DNA of 37,495 nucleotides from a virus. The stretch covers positions 1-37,495 of the IMG/VR virus record IMGVR_UViG_3300047356_000655. One strand, given 5' to 3'. How positions within the stretch are numbered: position 1 is the first letter of the stretch; every line of letters starts with the position of its first letter. Made by a program: the position numbers and the translations under genes. Positions 1-9,230 of this stretch are shown piece after piece. Below the pieces are notes generated by a model that saw only the letters and a program-made list of their open reading frames with translations, was not told the origin of the DNA and did no database searches.

Positions 1-4
1 ACCG

Positions 5-982
5 ATGTTAGGTTTTGCACCATTAGCTTCTGGCCCACTAGCTGATACAGGCGCTGATGGTGTTGTAAATCTAACTGTCAATGATGTTACAACTGGCAAT
101 CCAACAGTTGCCAGTAGTGCAATAACACAAGTTCACACTTTATCAGGTGTATATACGCCCAACGCGCCCCCTGCCCCTATTCTCACAATGTTTGAGGATG
201 AAAGTTTTTCTGCGCCTAATGTGCTAACTGGCAGCGTTCGGGTTCCATCAACGGCTATTACTCAAGTGCATGGGTTTAGCACTGCTAATATTAATTTTGG
301 AAATCCTACTGTTAGTGCAACTGGTATTAGTCAAGTTCACACACTTACAACTGAAAATTCAGACACTGGAAATGTAAGTGTTGCAACGTCTGAAATTACG
401 CAAATCCATAATATTACTACTAATAATGTTACAACTGGTGCAGTTAGCTTACTAAATATTGATCTGACTGAAGATCATAAGTTTAGTACTGCCGATATTA
501 CTTTTGGCGCTCCTACTGTGCCAACAACTGGCATTGCTCAAATACACACATTAAGCAGTGCAGAAATTTTAACTGGCGTTCCAGTTGTTGATAATATTGT
601 AGCTAGAATTTTTTACTTTTTTGCTGGGAACGATGTAATTGGCGGTGCGCCATCAATAGCAAATTCTGCAATAACTCAGGCGCATAATTTACTTTCTAAT
701 AGTGTTACCTGTTCAGCGCCCACAATTAACACAACAATTATACGGCAAGACCATAAACTTGCATCTTTAGAAATAGCCTTTGGAGCATTTGATGTTCCGC
801 AAGCACGATTTCCTTTTATGGAACTTTATCTTCCCGAAGAAATTTACACTGGCCAAACAATATTAGGGGAAAACTGGACTGATATTTCAACTAACACTGA
901 AAGTTGGAATAATATCGCCACTAACACTGAAACTTGGACTGATATTTCAAATCACACTGAAACTTGGGACAACGCGGCCTAG
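5..982 (+). CDS. Repeat-rich putative tail/adhesin structural protein (325 aa)
   Basis: I do not recognise a named family. Residues 1 to about 270 are roughly ten degenerate units of about 23 residues, each with a core like TGNPTVASSAITQVHTL followed by a short linker, which suggests a beta-rich repeat stalk. The C-terminus switches to an exact 10-residue period, W-[TN]-[DN]-I-x-x-x-T-E-[ST], three full copies plus a partial one (bases 875-979). It lies between a DUF6447-like gene (across the join of the window ends) and an S74 tail-fibre gene, so a fibre or adhesin role is inferred from context. The ATG at 5 follows the stop of the 37255-37482 gene if the ends are joined. The N-terminus could differ slightly, because the first codons fall in the mismatched terminal repeat. 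Confidence 0.75.
   Translation: MLGFAPLASGPLADTGADGVVNLTVNDVTTGNPTVASSAITQVHTLSGVYTPNAPPAPILTMFEDESFSAPNVLTGSVRVPSTAITQVHGFSTANINFGNPTVSATGISQVHTLTTENSDTGNVSVATSEITQIHNITTNNVTTGAVSLLNIDLTEDHKFSTADITFGAPTVPTTGIAQIHTLSSAEILTGVPVVDNIVARIFYFFAGNDVIGGAPSIANSAITQAHNLLSNSVTCSAPTINTTIIRQDHKLASLEIAFGAFDVPQARFPFMELYLPEEIYTGQTILGENWTDISTNTESWNNIATNTETWTDISNHTETWDNAA
875..979 (+). repeat. 30-bp tandem coding repeat
   Basis: Three 30-base units (875-904, 905-934, 935-964) and a 15-base partial unit each begin with TGG and encode W-x-x-I-x-x-x-T-E-x. The first and third units are nearly identical and the middle one has diverged. The regular Trp and Thr-Glu spacing suggests a small repetitive surface tip. 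Such repeats can change copy number by slippage. Confidence 0.85.
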
Positions 983-1016
983 CGTGGTAGAAAGTTATAA
1001 ATTAGGAGATTAAGTT

Positions 1017-2096
1017 ATGGCAATTACAATCACTACCCCAACAATTGGCGGTGACGAATCAACTTGGGGGTCTACCATTAACCAAGGATTAACCGCCATT
1101 CAGAATACTTTTAACGGATCTGGCACTGGGAAGGCTACAGTTGCACCTGATTTAAGCACACTTACAATCAATGGAACTAACGTAACTGCGACCGCTGCCC
1201 AATTAAATCATGTTCAAGGCGTGACATCATCAATTCAAGGTCAATTTGCTACAAAACAAAGCACAATAACTGGGGCCGCAACAACAATAGACACAGAAAA
1301 TTTAACCGTAAACAGAGCTTTAATTTCAAGCGGATCTGGAAAAGTTGCTGTTTCTGCAATTACTTCCACTGAATTAGGTTATTTAGATGGTGTAACAAGC
1401 AGTATTCAAACCCAACTTAATTCTGTTGGGTCAGGTACAATGAGTAGTTTCCAGCTTGAAGATGGTGATGGTACAGAAGTCACAATATCTGACGCTAAAG
1501 AGGTAAAGTTTGTAGAGGGTGGCGGCATAGATATAAACTGGACAGATACAGCCCCCGGTAGTAACGCCGATCCTTATGATATGACTTTTGCCCTTAAAGG
1601 TGATCAAAGATTATCAGCTTCTAATGATGTTTATGTTGGAAATCTGCATGAGCATCTGCATTTTAACGATGGGGATAATCGTATTGAGTTTATGGTTGTT
1701 GGCGGTGAGGAAATGAGGCTTTGGACTTCACCCACTAGCCCATATGCAGGTAACTTAGACGTAAACGGAAATATAACTGCATTCTCTACACTAGTTTCCG
1801 ATCAACGCTTAAAGCATGACATACAAAAAATAGATAACGCTTTAGATAAAATTAGCCAAATCAACGGTTACACATTTACTTACAACAAAAACAATAAAAA
1901 ATCGGCAGGAGTTGTGGCGCAAGAAATAGAAAAGATCTTACCTTCAGCGGTAGATAACAGAGAATTAGTATTTCATGGTCAAGAAGGTATTGAATATAAA
2001 ACTGTTGAATACGATCAGCTTCATGGGTTGTTAGTTGAGGCAATTAAAGAATTAAAAGAAGAAATTGAGGAGCTAAAGAATGGCTCTGCAAAGTAG
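1017..2096 (+). CDS. Tail fibre with C-terminal S74 intramolecular chaperone
   Basis: This is a trimeric tail-fibre or spike candidate of 359 aa. The N-terminal half is low-complexity Ser/Thr/Gly-rich, as in marine phage fibres (IT..TPTIGGDESTWG start, then a QLNHVQGVTSSIQ repeat at about 62 and again near 121). The last 100 residues carry the peptidase S74 (endosialidase-type) chaperone: SDQRLKHDI with Ser261 and Lys266 as the presumed self-cleavage dyad, then GVVAQE, ending in a charged coiled coil. In this family the domain assembles the trimer and then cuts itself off before the Ser. The start has a clear RBS (AGGAG, about 10 bases upstream). It overlaps the next gene by 17 bases. Confidence 0.9.
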   Translation: MAITITTPTIGGDESTWGSTINQGLTAIQNTFNGSGTGKATVAPDLSTLTINGTNVTATAAQLNHVQGVTSSIQGQFATKQSTITGAATTIDTENLTVNRALISSGSGKVAVSAITSTELGYLDGVTSSIQTQLNSVGSGTMSSFQLEDGDGTEVTISDAKEVKFVEGGGIDINWTDTAPGSNADPYDMTFALKGDQRLSASNDVYVGNLHEHLHFNDGDNRIEFMVVGGEEMRLWTSPTSPYAGNLDVNGNITAFSTLVSDQRLKHDIQKIDNALDKISQINGYTFTYNKNNKKSAGVVAQEIEKILPSAVDNRELVFHGQEGIEYKTVEYDQLHGLLVEAIKELKEEIEELKNGSAK

Positions 2097-3069
2097 CGGT
2101 TCAATAAGTTTAAATGAAATACACATAGAAGCTGGTGGTTCATCTAGTACAAGCGCCTCTATTAATGACAGCGATATTCGTGGTCTAATTGATAAGTCGT
2201 CAAGCGCCCAAATGTCATTTTCTGATTATTACGGAGCCTCAGCAGAAATTCTGTTAACATCTGGAGGTAATGTAAACGGTCAGGCTCAAAGGCAGGAAAT
2301 AACAGTATCAAGTTTTATTTCGTCTGGTGGTACTTTGCGTATACCTTCAACAATGTGGGTTTGGTCTGACAGTACGTCAACAGCAGCGCTTACTATTGAT
2401 ATACCTTGCACAATTATAAACGAGGGCAAAATAATTGGTAAGGGTGGTTTAGGAGGTAATGATACTAATGGCGCTGGTGCTGATGGTGGACCTGCTATAA
2501 AAATAAATTCTGGTGTATCTAATGTTACCATCACTAATAACTCTGGTGCGTATATAGCTGGTGGTGGAGGCGGTGGCTCTGCTTATGGTAAAGCAGGTGG
2601 AGGTGGTGGCGCTGGTGGCGGTGAAGGTGGACTTTCACACAATAGAGCCGTAGTAGCTGCTGGTGGTGTATTAAATGCTGTGGGGGCTGACGGTCAAGCA
2701 GGTTCAGCACCAAGCCATGGCGGTGAGGCAGGTGGCGGTGGTGGTTATCGTGACGAAAGTAGTGGTGGCTCAGAGTACACAACTAGTGCAGCAGCAGGTG
2801 GACGTATTTTGCCGGGAACACAGACTCAAGTTCATACTGGTGGAAGGTCTAGTTTAGTAGGATACGGTAGGGGTGGTGCTGGAGGTCAAGCAGGAGGTAA
2901 TGGAGCGAACGCAGGTAATGGTCAACGTGGAGCAGGAGGAGGTGGCTGGGGAGCAGCAGGTGGTGCAGGAGCAGTTCATGCAGGAGGAACAGCAGGTAAA
3001 GCCGTTGAGGACAGCGCTAATACTTACACGTTAAGCAATAGTGGTACGATTTATGGAGCTACAACATAA
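2080..3069 (+). CDS. Glycine-rich putative receptor-binding adhesin
   Basis: A 329-aa protein. The N-terminal 50 residues (SGSISLNEIHIEAG ... MSFSDYYG) resemble a module common at the start of marine phage virion proteins. A beta-rich middle follows, then from about residue 150 to the end there are many Gly-rich runs (GGGGGGS, GGGGGAGGGEGG, GAGGGGWGAAGGAGA). This pattern recalls phage adhesins built from polyglycine-II helices, such as the distal tip of T-even S16 fibres. That function is inference. It overlaps the upstream S74 fibre by 17 bases and the next gene starts at its stop (TAATG), so the three are probably translated together. Confidence 0.8.
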   Translation: MALQSSGSISLNEIHIEAGGSSSTSASINDSDIRGLIDKSSSAQMSFSDYYGASAEILLTSGGNVNGQAQRQEITVSSFISSGGTLRIPSTMWVWSDSTSTAALTIDIPCTIINEGKIIGKGGLGGNDTNGAGADGGPAIKINSGVSNVTITNNSGAYIAGGGGGGSAYGKAGGGGGAGGGEGGLSHNRAVVAAGGVLNAVGADGQAGSAPSHGGEAGGGGGYRDESSGGSEYTTSAAAGGRILPGTQTQVHTGGRSSLVGYGRGGAGGQAGGNGANAGNGQRGAGGGGWGAAGGAGAVHAGGTAGKAVEDSANTYTLSNSGTIYGATT

Positions 3070-4556
3070 TGCCTTTAGTCCCTTTAAAATTACCAGCAGG
3101 ATTTTACAGAAATGGCACAGAGTTTGATGCTAGTAACAGATGGCGTGATGGCAGCTTGGTAAGATGGAGAGATGGTAGTTTGAGACCTATTGGTGGTTGG
3201 CAAGAACGTAAGACATCTTTTAGTACTAATCCTCTTCGTGGCGCACATGCCTGGGAAGCAAATAATAACACAAGTTATTTTGCTGGAGGGTCACACAATG
3301 AACTGAAAGCAATGACAGCTGGTGGTACTGTTTATGATATAACTCCGTCAGGGTTGGCGACAGGTCGAGAAGATGCAGCGCAAAATTTAGGCTACGGCGG
3401 CGGTTTTTATGGTTATGGGTTTTTTGGCACAACACGACCAAGCAATGGTACATATTCTGAAGCGAGCACTTGGTCACTTGATAATTTTGGAGAAGAGCTC
3501 TTAGCAGTGCATTACGATGATGGTCGTTTGTTTCGTTGGGATCTTAACCCTTCCAATAATGCGGCAGTTGTTTCTGGAGCTCCAACAAACAATTTAGGTT
3601 TGGTTGTGACTGAGGAAAGATTTGTTGTTTGTTTAGGCGCTGGCGGAAACCCTCGTAAACTACAGTGGAGTGACAAGGAAGACTTTAGTACTTGGGTGCC
3701 GGCAGCCACAAATGAAAGTGGGGACATCTTATTACAAACTTCTGGGCAGATCTTCCAAGCTCTTAAAACTAGGGGTCAGACACTTATTTTAACTGATTTA
3801 GATACTCATGTGATGCGTTATATAGGCCCACCGTATGTTTACTCTGTTTCTAGGGTATCAACTGCGTCTGGAGCCGTTTCGCGTATGAGTGCAGTAGACA
3901 CAGATATGGGTGCATTTTGGATGGGGCAGAGAGGCTTTTTCCGATTTGACGGTAACACAGTACAAGAGCTTCCTTGCGAGGTTCATGATCACATTTTTGA
4001 TGATTTAAATAGAAACCAACAAAGCAAAATTTGGGCGTTTAGTAATACAGAGTTTTCTGAAATATGGTGGTTTTATCCTTCTGCAAATAGCACTGAAATA
4101 GATCGATACGTTGCTTATGACTTGTTGGAAAACCATTGGTTAATTGGTAATCTTAGCAGAACGGCTGGAGTCCCTAGAGGTGTATTTAGAAACCCAATTT
4201 TAGCTGGCCACAATGCTGACACAGACCTTTACGATCACGAAACAGGTTTAAATTATGATAGTGGCTCTATTTTCTGCGAGACTGGCCCGATTAGTTTGGG
4301 AGCTTCTGGAGATCAAATAGCGCGTGTGACTGAAGTTATACCCGATGAGAAAACGCAAGGTGATGTTAATTTAAAATTTAAAACACGATTTCACCCAAAC
4401 GATACTGAGCGCGAGTACGGTCCATTTAATCCTGCAAATCCAACGTCTGTTAGATTTTCTGGTCGTCAGTTGCGAATGCGCGTTGAGGGTGATCGATTAG
4501 CTGCCTGGCGCGTCGGAGCTATGCGTTTGGATATAAAACCTGGGGGGCGTAGATAA
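3069..4556 (+). CDS. Virion structural protein, possibly P22 gp10-like stabilisation protein
   Basis: A 495-aa protein. It begins MPLVPLKLPAGFYRNGTEF and continues with repeated RWRDGSLVRW and RPIGGW segments typical of a conserved phage virion protein. Later blades such as FYPSANSTEIDRYVAYD and NHWLIGNLSRTA suggest a WD-like or beta-propeller architecture. I see resemblance to the packaged-DNA stabilisation/tail-hub family of P22-like phages, but the assignment is tentative. Its start overlaps the upstream stop (TAATG) and its stop overlaps the next start in the same way. Position beside fibres and tail proteins supports a tail-tube or hub role. Confidence 0.8.
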   Translation: MPLVPLKLPAGFYRNGTEFDASNRWRDGSLVRWRDGSLRPIGGWQERKTSFSTNPLRGAHAWEANNNTSYFAGGSHNELKAMTAGGTVYDITPSGLATGREDAAQNLGYGGGFYGYGFFGTTRPSNGTYSEASTWSLDNFGEELLAVHYDDGRLFRWDLNPSNNAAVVSGAPTNNLGLVVTEERFVVCLGAGGNPRKLQWSDKEDFSTWVPAATNESGDILLQTSGQIFQALKTRGQTLILTDLDTHVMRYIGPPYVYSVSRVSTASGAVSRMSAVDTDMGAFWMGQRGFFRFDGNTVQELPCEVHDHIFDDLNRNQQSKIWAFSNTEFSEIWWFYPSANSTEIDRYVAYDLLENHWLIGNLSRTAGVPRGVFRNPILAGHNADTDLYDHETGLNYDSGSIFCETGPISLGASGDQIARVTEVIPDEKTQGDVNLKFKTRFHPNDTEREYGPFNPANPTSVRFSGRQLRMRVEGDRLAAWRVGAMRLDIKPGGRR

Positions 4557-4903
4557 TGCCCATCACACCACCGGTTATAGGCACAGATATCCGCCAATGG
4601 GGTCGAGAGCTTAACCTTTTTTTGCAGCGGAACCTAGGCAAGTTATTTTTTAAAAGCTCTGGGGACATACCAGCCGACAACGGAATTTTTCTTTGGGATG
4701 ATGCCAGTGGATATCCGGTTGTTTCGGCCGGTGGTGAATTCCGCCAAGTGGCAATGAAGCAAGCGACCCCCTCCTCTAGCACTGGCGCTCCTGGTAATAA
4801 AGCCGGGATGATAGCTTGGGACAATTCTTACATTTACGTCTGCACGGCAGACTACAACGGAAGTTCAAACATATGGAAAAGAGTAGCGCTAACGACTTTT
4901 TAG
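4556..4903 (+). CDS. Conserved small phage structural protein
   Basis: A 115-aa protein. The N-terminal part (DIRQWGRELNLFLQR) is helical. The C-terminal part (NKAGMIAWDNSYIYVC..., then IWKRVAL) is a beta-rich module that I recall at the ends of several marine phage tail proteins. No enzyme motif is visible. It starts at the stop of the preceding structural gene and overlaps the next gene by 31 bases in a different frame. A tail or neck role is inferred from position. Confidence 0.75.
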   Translation: MPITPPVIGTDIRQWGRELNLFLQRNLGKLFFKSSGDIPADNGIFLWDDASGYPVVSAGGEFRQVAMKQATPSSSTGAPGNKAGMIAWDNSYIYVCTADYNGSSNIWKRVALTTF

Positions 4904-5262
4904 GCACTAAGGAATTCGAGCGGTGTAAACCTTACATTGAGGCAGCCCTGGAATACACCGGCGGCACCCACGATATCATTGATATCTACGAGGGGCTCTA
5001 CAAAGGAACGATGCAATTATGGCCGGCAGAAAAAAGCTGCCTAGTAACTGAAATAATAAATTATCCAAAAATGCGAGTACTAAATATCTTCCTCGGTGGA
5101 GGCGATCTCACAGAAATTTTAGCTATGCATGAAGACGTGGTAGGTTGGGCAAAAGACCAGGGGTGTAGCGCATTGAACATGACTGGACGATTTGGATGGA
5201 AAAAACCGTTGGCGAAGCATGGGTGGAAGCCTATTCACAGTTCGTATGTTAAGGAGATTTAA
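4873..5262 (+). CDS. Small GNAT-like-fold phage protein
   Basis: A 129-aa protein. I place the start at ATG 4873, inside the previous gene, rather than 4816, because the added residues would be only an out-of-frame copy of the upstream gene. The sequence pattern (LWPAEKSCLVTEIINYP, then LNIFLGGGDLTEI, an alpha helix, then GRFGWKKPLAKHGWK) matches a compact phage family that I believe has an acetyltransferase-like (GNAT) fold, comparable in place and size to T7 gp13. The Gly-rich acetyl-CoA loop is weak, so it may be structural rather than catalytic. The next gene starts 3 bases after it. Confidence 0.7.
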   Translation: MEKSSANDFLGTKEFERCKPYIEAALEYTGGTHDIIDIYEGLYKGTMQLWPAEKSCLVTEIINYPKMRVLNIFLGGGDLTEILAMHEDVVGWAKDQGCSALNMTGRFGWKKPLAKHGWKPIHSSYVKEI

Positions 5263-5264
5263 AA

Positions 5265-6392
5265 ATGGGAAAAGGCGGATCATCGACTACGGCGGAAATC
5301 CCAGAATGGCTGGAGGATGCGGCACGTCGTAATCTTAACCAGGCTGATCGAATAAGTCGTATCGGTTCGTTACCTATGAGTTACGGCCCTACGGTCGCTG
5401 CCTTTACGCCAATGCAAAACAGTAGTTTTAACAATACTGCAAACATGGCTAGTGCGTTTGGGTTAGACTTGCCTACTGGTACGGCTGTAACCGGCGGAAT
5501 GGACGCGCCCACGACCTATGCAAATGGCGTGAGTGCTTACTCAGCTTTGCCGATATATAATCAAACAATGGAAGATTTTAGGTTAGACCGTCCTGGTCAA
5601 TCCTCATACATTGACAGCTTTTTTATTGATCCTTTCAGTGGTCAGCCAGGCAGTAATGTAGCGCCAATAATGAACAATCCAATGCCTATTCCGGCAGTAG
5701 GTCCAGGCGTCGGTGGCAGTAATAGCGGTGGAGTTGGCCAAGAAAGGGCCGACTTTATGGCTAACCATATGGCGCGGCAACAAAGAAACTTTGCTGACGG
5801 AGTAACAGCAAACCCTAGTTTTGGTTATGCTCAAGATGATAAAGGCGGTGTTGTTGCTCTTGGTTATGAAGGTGGACAGGTTGACCCAAGTTTAGCAAGA
5901 GCCGCTGGCTATACAACAATTAAGGACAAAAATCCTTTTGACATGACTTTTGGCGAACATTTTAGTCAAATGAAAAGTGATGTTTCTGAAATGCCTGGGC
6001 AAATCAAAAAGGACGTCGATGACGCAACAGTGATGTGTACGGCATACTATGAAATGGGAATGCTGCCAAAAGAGATTTGGAACCTTGACCGACGTTATGG
6101 TGTTAGGGTTTTAAGATCAGATCCTTTGCTTATGGAAGGTTATCACGTTTGGGGAATGCCAACTGCAAATTTTATTCGTAAAAAAACATTCTTTGCCGGT
6201 ATCGTTAGATCGATAATGTGGCCTATTGTTAAAGCCTGGGCGGAAGAAATGGCCCACTGCATGAAACCAAATAAATACAAAGCAAACTACTTTGGTAAAG
6301 CAATAAAGTTTTTAGGCGAACCATTCAGCCGTTTAGTCGGTAAAATTTATAAGTACCAGATACGTTTATCGGGTAGAAGGGCGGAGGTTTAA
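5265..6392 (+). CDS. Putative tail/neck virion protein
   Basis: A 375-aa protein with RBS AAGGAG 9 bases upstream. The N-terminal third (EIPEWLEDAARRNL ... TPMQNSSF) is a recurrent phage opening followed by Ala/Gly/Pro-rich low complexity. The C-terminal 125 residues form a distinct helical domain (DDATVMCTAYYEMGMLPKEIW ... YHVWGMPTANFI ... WAEEMAH) that I associate with other phage virion proteins as a C-terminal cap. The two parts differ in composition, so this may be a modular fusion. No catalytic motif seen. A conserved 18-base motif lies in its last codons (6346-6363). Confidence 0.75.
   Translation: MGKGGSSTTAEIPEWLEDAARRNLNQADRISRIGSLPMSYGPTVAAFTPMQNSSFNNTANMASAFGLDLPTGTAVTGGMDAPTTYANGVSAYSALPIYNQTMEDFRLDRPGQSSYIDSFFIDPFSGQPGSNVAPIMNNPMPIPAVGPGVGGSNSGGVGQERADFMANHMARQQRNFADGVTANPSFGYAQDDKGGVVALGYEGGQVDPSLARAAGYTTIKDKNPFDMTFGEHFSQMKSDVSEMPGQIKKDVDDATVMCTAYYEMGMLPKEIWNLDRRYGVRVLRSDPLLMEGYHVWGMPTANFIRKKTFFAGIVRSIMWPIVKAWAEEMAHCMKPNKYKANYFGKAIKFLGEPFSRLVGKIYKYQIRLSGRRAEV
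6346..6363 (+). promoter_or_regulatory. Conserved 18-bp motif, copy 1
   Basis: TTTATAAGTACCAGATAC lies within the last 50 bases of the preceding gene and 30 bases before ATG 6394. It matches copies at 13546, 15531 and 24351 at 16 or more of 18 positions. The core GTAnCnGnTAC is a dyad. It could be a promoter element or an operator for the internal-virion gene block that follows. Confidence 0.6.
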
Positions 6393-6393
6393 C

Positions 6394-7677
6394 ATGGCAG
6401 GACAAGGCGGAAAAGGTGGCGGAGTAGTTCAGCCAGGTGGACCTGTAGCGAATAGATCTGGTGGTGGCATGGATTTTATGCAGCCAGCAAACACTGGTGG
6501 AAACGGTATTTTACCTCCTGGTTCTCTTTCTACTTCTGACATGGGTATGGATGGTATGAGTACAACTCAGAGGGATTTTATTGCTACTCACGGTAAACCA
6601 TTTTCGCAGATGACGCCGGAGGAGCAATTTGCTGTTCAAAATCCAGTGTCAGCGCCAATGGCTCCAACAATTCCTCCGCCAATGATGCCTCAACCTCAAC
6701 AACCATTCAACGTCAACAATGCGTCGGCGACTGGTTTGCAAAATTCTATGGGCGCGACGACAAACTTACTTAACAGCCCGATCGACCAAAGTTCTTACGC
6801 AAACGCGGCGACTACTGGCCTCGGTCAATCATTAGGTACTACCGGCGGACTTACTGATGGACTAGTCAATCAAACTGGATACCGAAATGCTGGCACGGCT
6901 GGTTTGGGTCAGTCGATGGACACAACGTCTAACATTATGTCTGACGATTTAAACGTAGATCAGTTTAACAACCCCTACCAGCAACAGGTGGTGGACACGG
7001 TGCAGCAAGATATTGAGCGCCAACGTCAAATGGCCATGAACAATATTGGAGCTCAAGCTCAAGCGGCTGGCGCGTTTGGCGGATCTAGGCAAGGTGTGGC
7101 CGAGGGCGTGACCAACGCTGAGTTTGGCCGAATGGCTGCCAATGCCCTCGCCCCACTCAGAATGCAGGGTTACAACACGTCGGTCGCAAATGCGATGGCT
7201 GACAGAAGTGCTCGCCTGGGAGCTGCCGGACAACTTGGAAATTTAGCAAATACAACGCTTGGAAATGCGTTTACCGATCGAAGTCAACAGCTTGGCGCTG
7301 CCGGTCAGCAAGGAAACCTGGCGAACACAATGCTTGGAAATGTGTTTAACGCTCGCGGACAACAAATGGGAGCTGCCGGTCAGCTCAGCAATATGGCAAA
7401 CCAAGCGTTCAACACTGGTCGAACAATTAACCAGGATATGGCTAACCAAGGGTTACTGCAACAAAGCTTACAGCAAGCTCTCATCGACGCTGCTAGAGGG
7501 GATTTTGCTAATTATGGCCAAGCACCCATGAATAGTTTGAATGCGCCTATAGCGGCTCTTGGAGCGGCTCGATACCCAACGTCAACGACAAGCACACAAA
7601 ACCCAGGAGCATTAGGAATATTGGGTGCTCTTAAATATATTATGGGTCCACAAGCGGCAGCGATACCAGGTCTTTAA
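6394..7677 (+). CDS. Internal virion / ejection-type protein with repeats
   Basis: A 427-aa protein, rich in Ala, Gly, Gln and Asn and lacking Cys. Residues about 108-190 hold three repeats of about 28 residues (TGLGQSLGTT-type). A conserved helical block follows (NPYQQQVVDTVQQDIERQRQ, then AAGAFGGSRQGV), which I recognise from podovirus internal or ejected proteins. Residues about 270-345 contain three 25-residue repeats around LGAAGQLGNLANTTLGN. It is first in a run of three large genes linked by TAATG overlaps, the order expected for ejection proteins upstream of a portal. Function is by analogy. Confidence 0.8.
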   Translation: MAGQGGKGGGVVQPGGPVANRSGGGMDFMQPANTGGNGILPPGSLSTSDMGMDGMSTTQRDFIATHGKPFSQMTPEEQFAVQNPVSAPMAPTIPPPMMPQPQQPFNVNNASATGLQNSMGATTNLLNSPIDQSSYANAATTGLGQSLGTTGGLTDGLVNQTGYRNAGTAGLGQSMDTTSNIMSDDLNVDQFNNPYQQQVVDTVQQDIERQRQMAMNNIGAQAQAAGAFGGSRQGVAEGVTNAEFGRMAANALAPLRMQGYNTSVANAMADRSARLGAAGQLGNLANTTLGNAFTDRSQQLGAAGQQGNLANTMLGNVFNARGQQMGAAGQLSNMANQAFNTGRTINQDMANQGLLQQSLQQALIDAARGDFANYGQAPMNSLNAPIAALGAARYPTSTTSTQNPGALGILGALKYIMGPQAAAIPGL

Positions 7678-9230
7678 TGGATATAGCGACCGGCATAAGA
7701 TCAACAGCAAACCAACTTGGAATTTCTCCAATCGATCTTGCGACGGCTATCAGTTATGAGACTGGCGGTACGTTTAATCCTTTAGAGCTTGGCCCAGAAA
7801 CTAAATATGGTCAGCATCGAGGACTAATACAATTTGGCGAACCGCAAGCAAATCAGTATGGCGTTAGCTTTGAAACCCGTCCGCAAGCAATATCAACGCA
7901 GCTCGGCCCTGGAGCAGGAATATACCAATATCTCAAGGCAGTCGGCGTTAAGCCTGGCATGGGCTTGGAGCAGATATATTCAGCCATAAACACTGGCGGC
8001 GTTAACAACTTAAATATGACTGACGAGCGAGCTGGTGGAATGCCTGGCACTGTCGCCGAAAAAGTTGCCAGCATGGGCGACCACAAAAAAAATGCAGAAA
8101 AATTCATGGAGCTTGTAATGCAAAACCAACCGTTAAACACATCGCCTTTGTTGGATCCGCAAAACAACCAAGCGCCAGTTAACCAACAACCGACGGGAAT
8201 GGATAAAAACCCGTTATTCAGCATGTTGGGCAAGACTGTGGGCGGTGGGTTCAGCAAACTAAAAGACGCGGTGACAGGCAAAGATCCAGACGCTTCAGAT
8301 CGTTTGTCAATTGCTCTTATGTCGTTGAGCGGTAATCCAGGACAATTGCAACCTATGATTGCGATGGCCGCCCAGGACATTAAGGATCGTAAGACACAGC
8401 GAATTAATAACAAAAGCTTGGAATATATTAGACAAGTCGATCCGGAGCTGGCTAAGCTTGTTGAGAATGATCCAAGATTGATGCAGCAAGTGCTTTCTCA
8501 GGCAATGGCGAAGCAGCTCAAAGGCAAAAAGACTATTATGAGCGCGGCAGAAATTTTAGAACAATTTGGTCAAACTGTCCCTGACGGCTCTTATGAAGTT
8601 ACTGTAGGTAAAGACAATCAAGCTACAGATATCAGCCCAATTAATCCAAGGCTAACAACAGATCCTAAAGATTTAGAAAGGTTTAAAGCAGCTTTAAAAA
8701 CAAGTACTAGAGATGCAGGAAATTTTAGAGACGCGGTAACAAATTTAAGTCGGTTTGAAATGTTAGAAACTTATCTCGACGGCACCGATACTGGTTTTGT
8801 ACCAGGCTTAAAACAATTTATGTTTGAAAAGTTTAATATTGACAGACGAGATCAGTTTGCCGCTGCCGCCGCTGCTTTAATAAATCAAATTGTACCAGCA
8901 ATGCGCCCAAAAGGGTCTGGCCCAATGTCCGACAGGGACTTAGAAATGTTTAAGGCTTCAGCTCCGTCAATAGCTGCACTGCCTGGCGGTAACGCGCTAA
9001 TAGTAAAAACGCTTAAAGGTTTAGCGCAATATGAAAGAGACTTTGCAGAAATTCATCAAAAATTTCTTGATGACATAGAAGGATTTAATACGCCACAACT
9101 GCGTAATGCTGCAATCGATGCTTTAGAAGATCCGATGAAAGAGGCAAAAGCGTTTATGGTATCAAACCAATTGGCAAAAGCAGATGAGTCCACAATCACA
9201 AGAGAAGAAGCCTCAGAGGAGTTAAAATAA
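7677..9230 (+). CDS. Internal virion protein with N-terminal lysozyme/transglycosylase-like domain
   Basis: A 517-aa protein. Residues 1-150 look like a lytic-transglycosylase/lysozyme fold: AISYETGGTFNP with candidate catalytic Glu28, then RGLIQFGEPQA (residues 48-58) as the substrate-groove strand. The rest is helical and charged with no recognised motif. In podoviruses such virion-borne enzymes open a local hole in peptidoglycan during DNA ejection. Here it is fused to an internal-virion-type body. It starts at the stop of the preceding gene and ends at the start of the next (TAATG both sides). Confidence 0.85.
   Translation: MDIATGIRSTANQLGISPIDLATAISYETGGTFNPLELGPETKYGQHRGLIQFGEPQANQYGVSFETRPQAISTQLGPGAGIYQYLKAVGVKPGMGLEQIYSAINTGGVNNLNMTDERAGGMPGTVAEKVASMGDHKKNAEKFMELVMQNQPLNTSPLLDPQNNQAPVNQQPTGMDKNPLFSMLGKTVGGGFSKLKDAVTGKDPDASDRLSIALMSLSGNPGQLQPMIAMAAQDIKDRKTQRINNKSLEYIRQVDPELAKLVENDPRLMQQVLSQAMAKQLKGKKTIMSAAEILEQFGQTVPDGSYEVTVGKDNQATDISPINPRLTTDPKDLERFKAALKTSTRDAGNFRDAVTNLSRFEMLETYLDGTDTGFVPGLKQFMFEKFNIDRRDQFAAAAAALINQIVPAMRPKGSGPMSDRDLEMFKASAPSIAALPGGNALIVKTLKGLAQYERDFAEIHQKFLDDIEGFNTPQLRNAAIDALEDPMKEAKAFMVSNQLAKADESTITREEASEELK

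Noticed and set aside
100-800. CRISPR-like array or non-coding repeat in the repeated start region
   Set aside because: The repeats are in frame, vary at the third base and encode a continuous protein, so they are coding repeats.
4816-4872. Longer start for the GNAT-like protein
   Set aside because: The added 19 codons are an out-of-frame copy of the preceding gene; ATG 4873 begins the conserved part.
7853-8413. 186-aa open frame on the - strand
   Set aside because: It lies wholly opposite the lysozyme-domain virion gene, has no RBS, and its composition mirrors the + strand protein.
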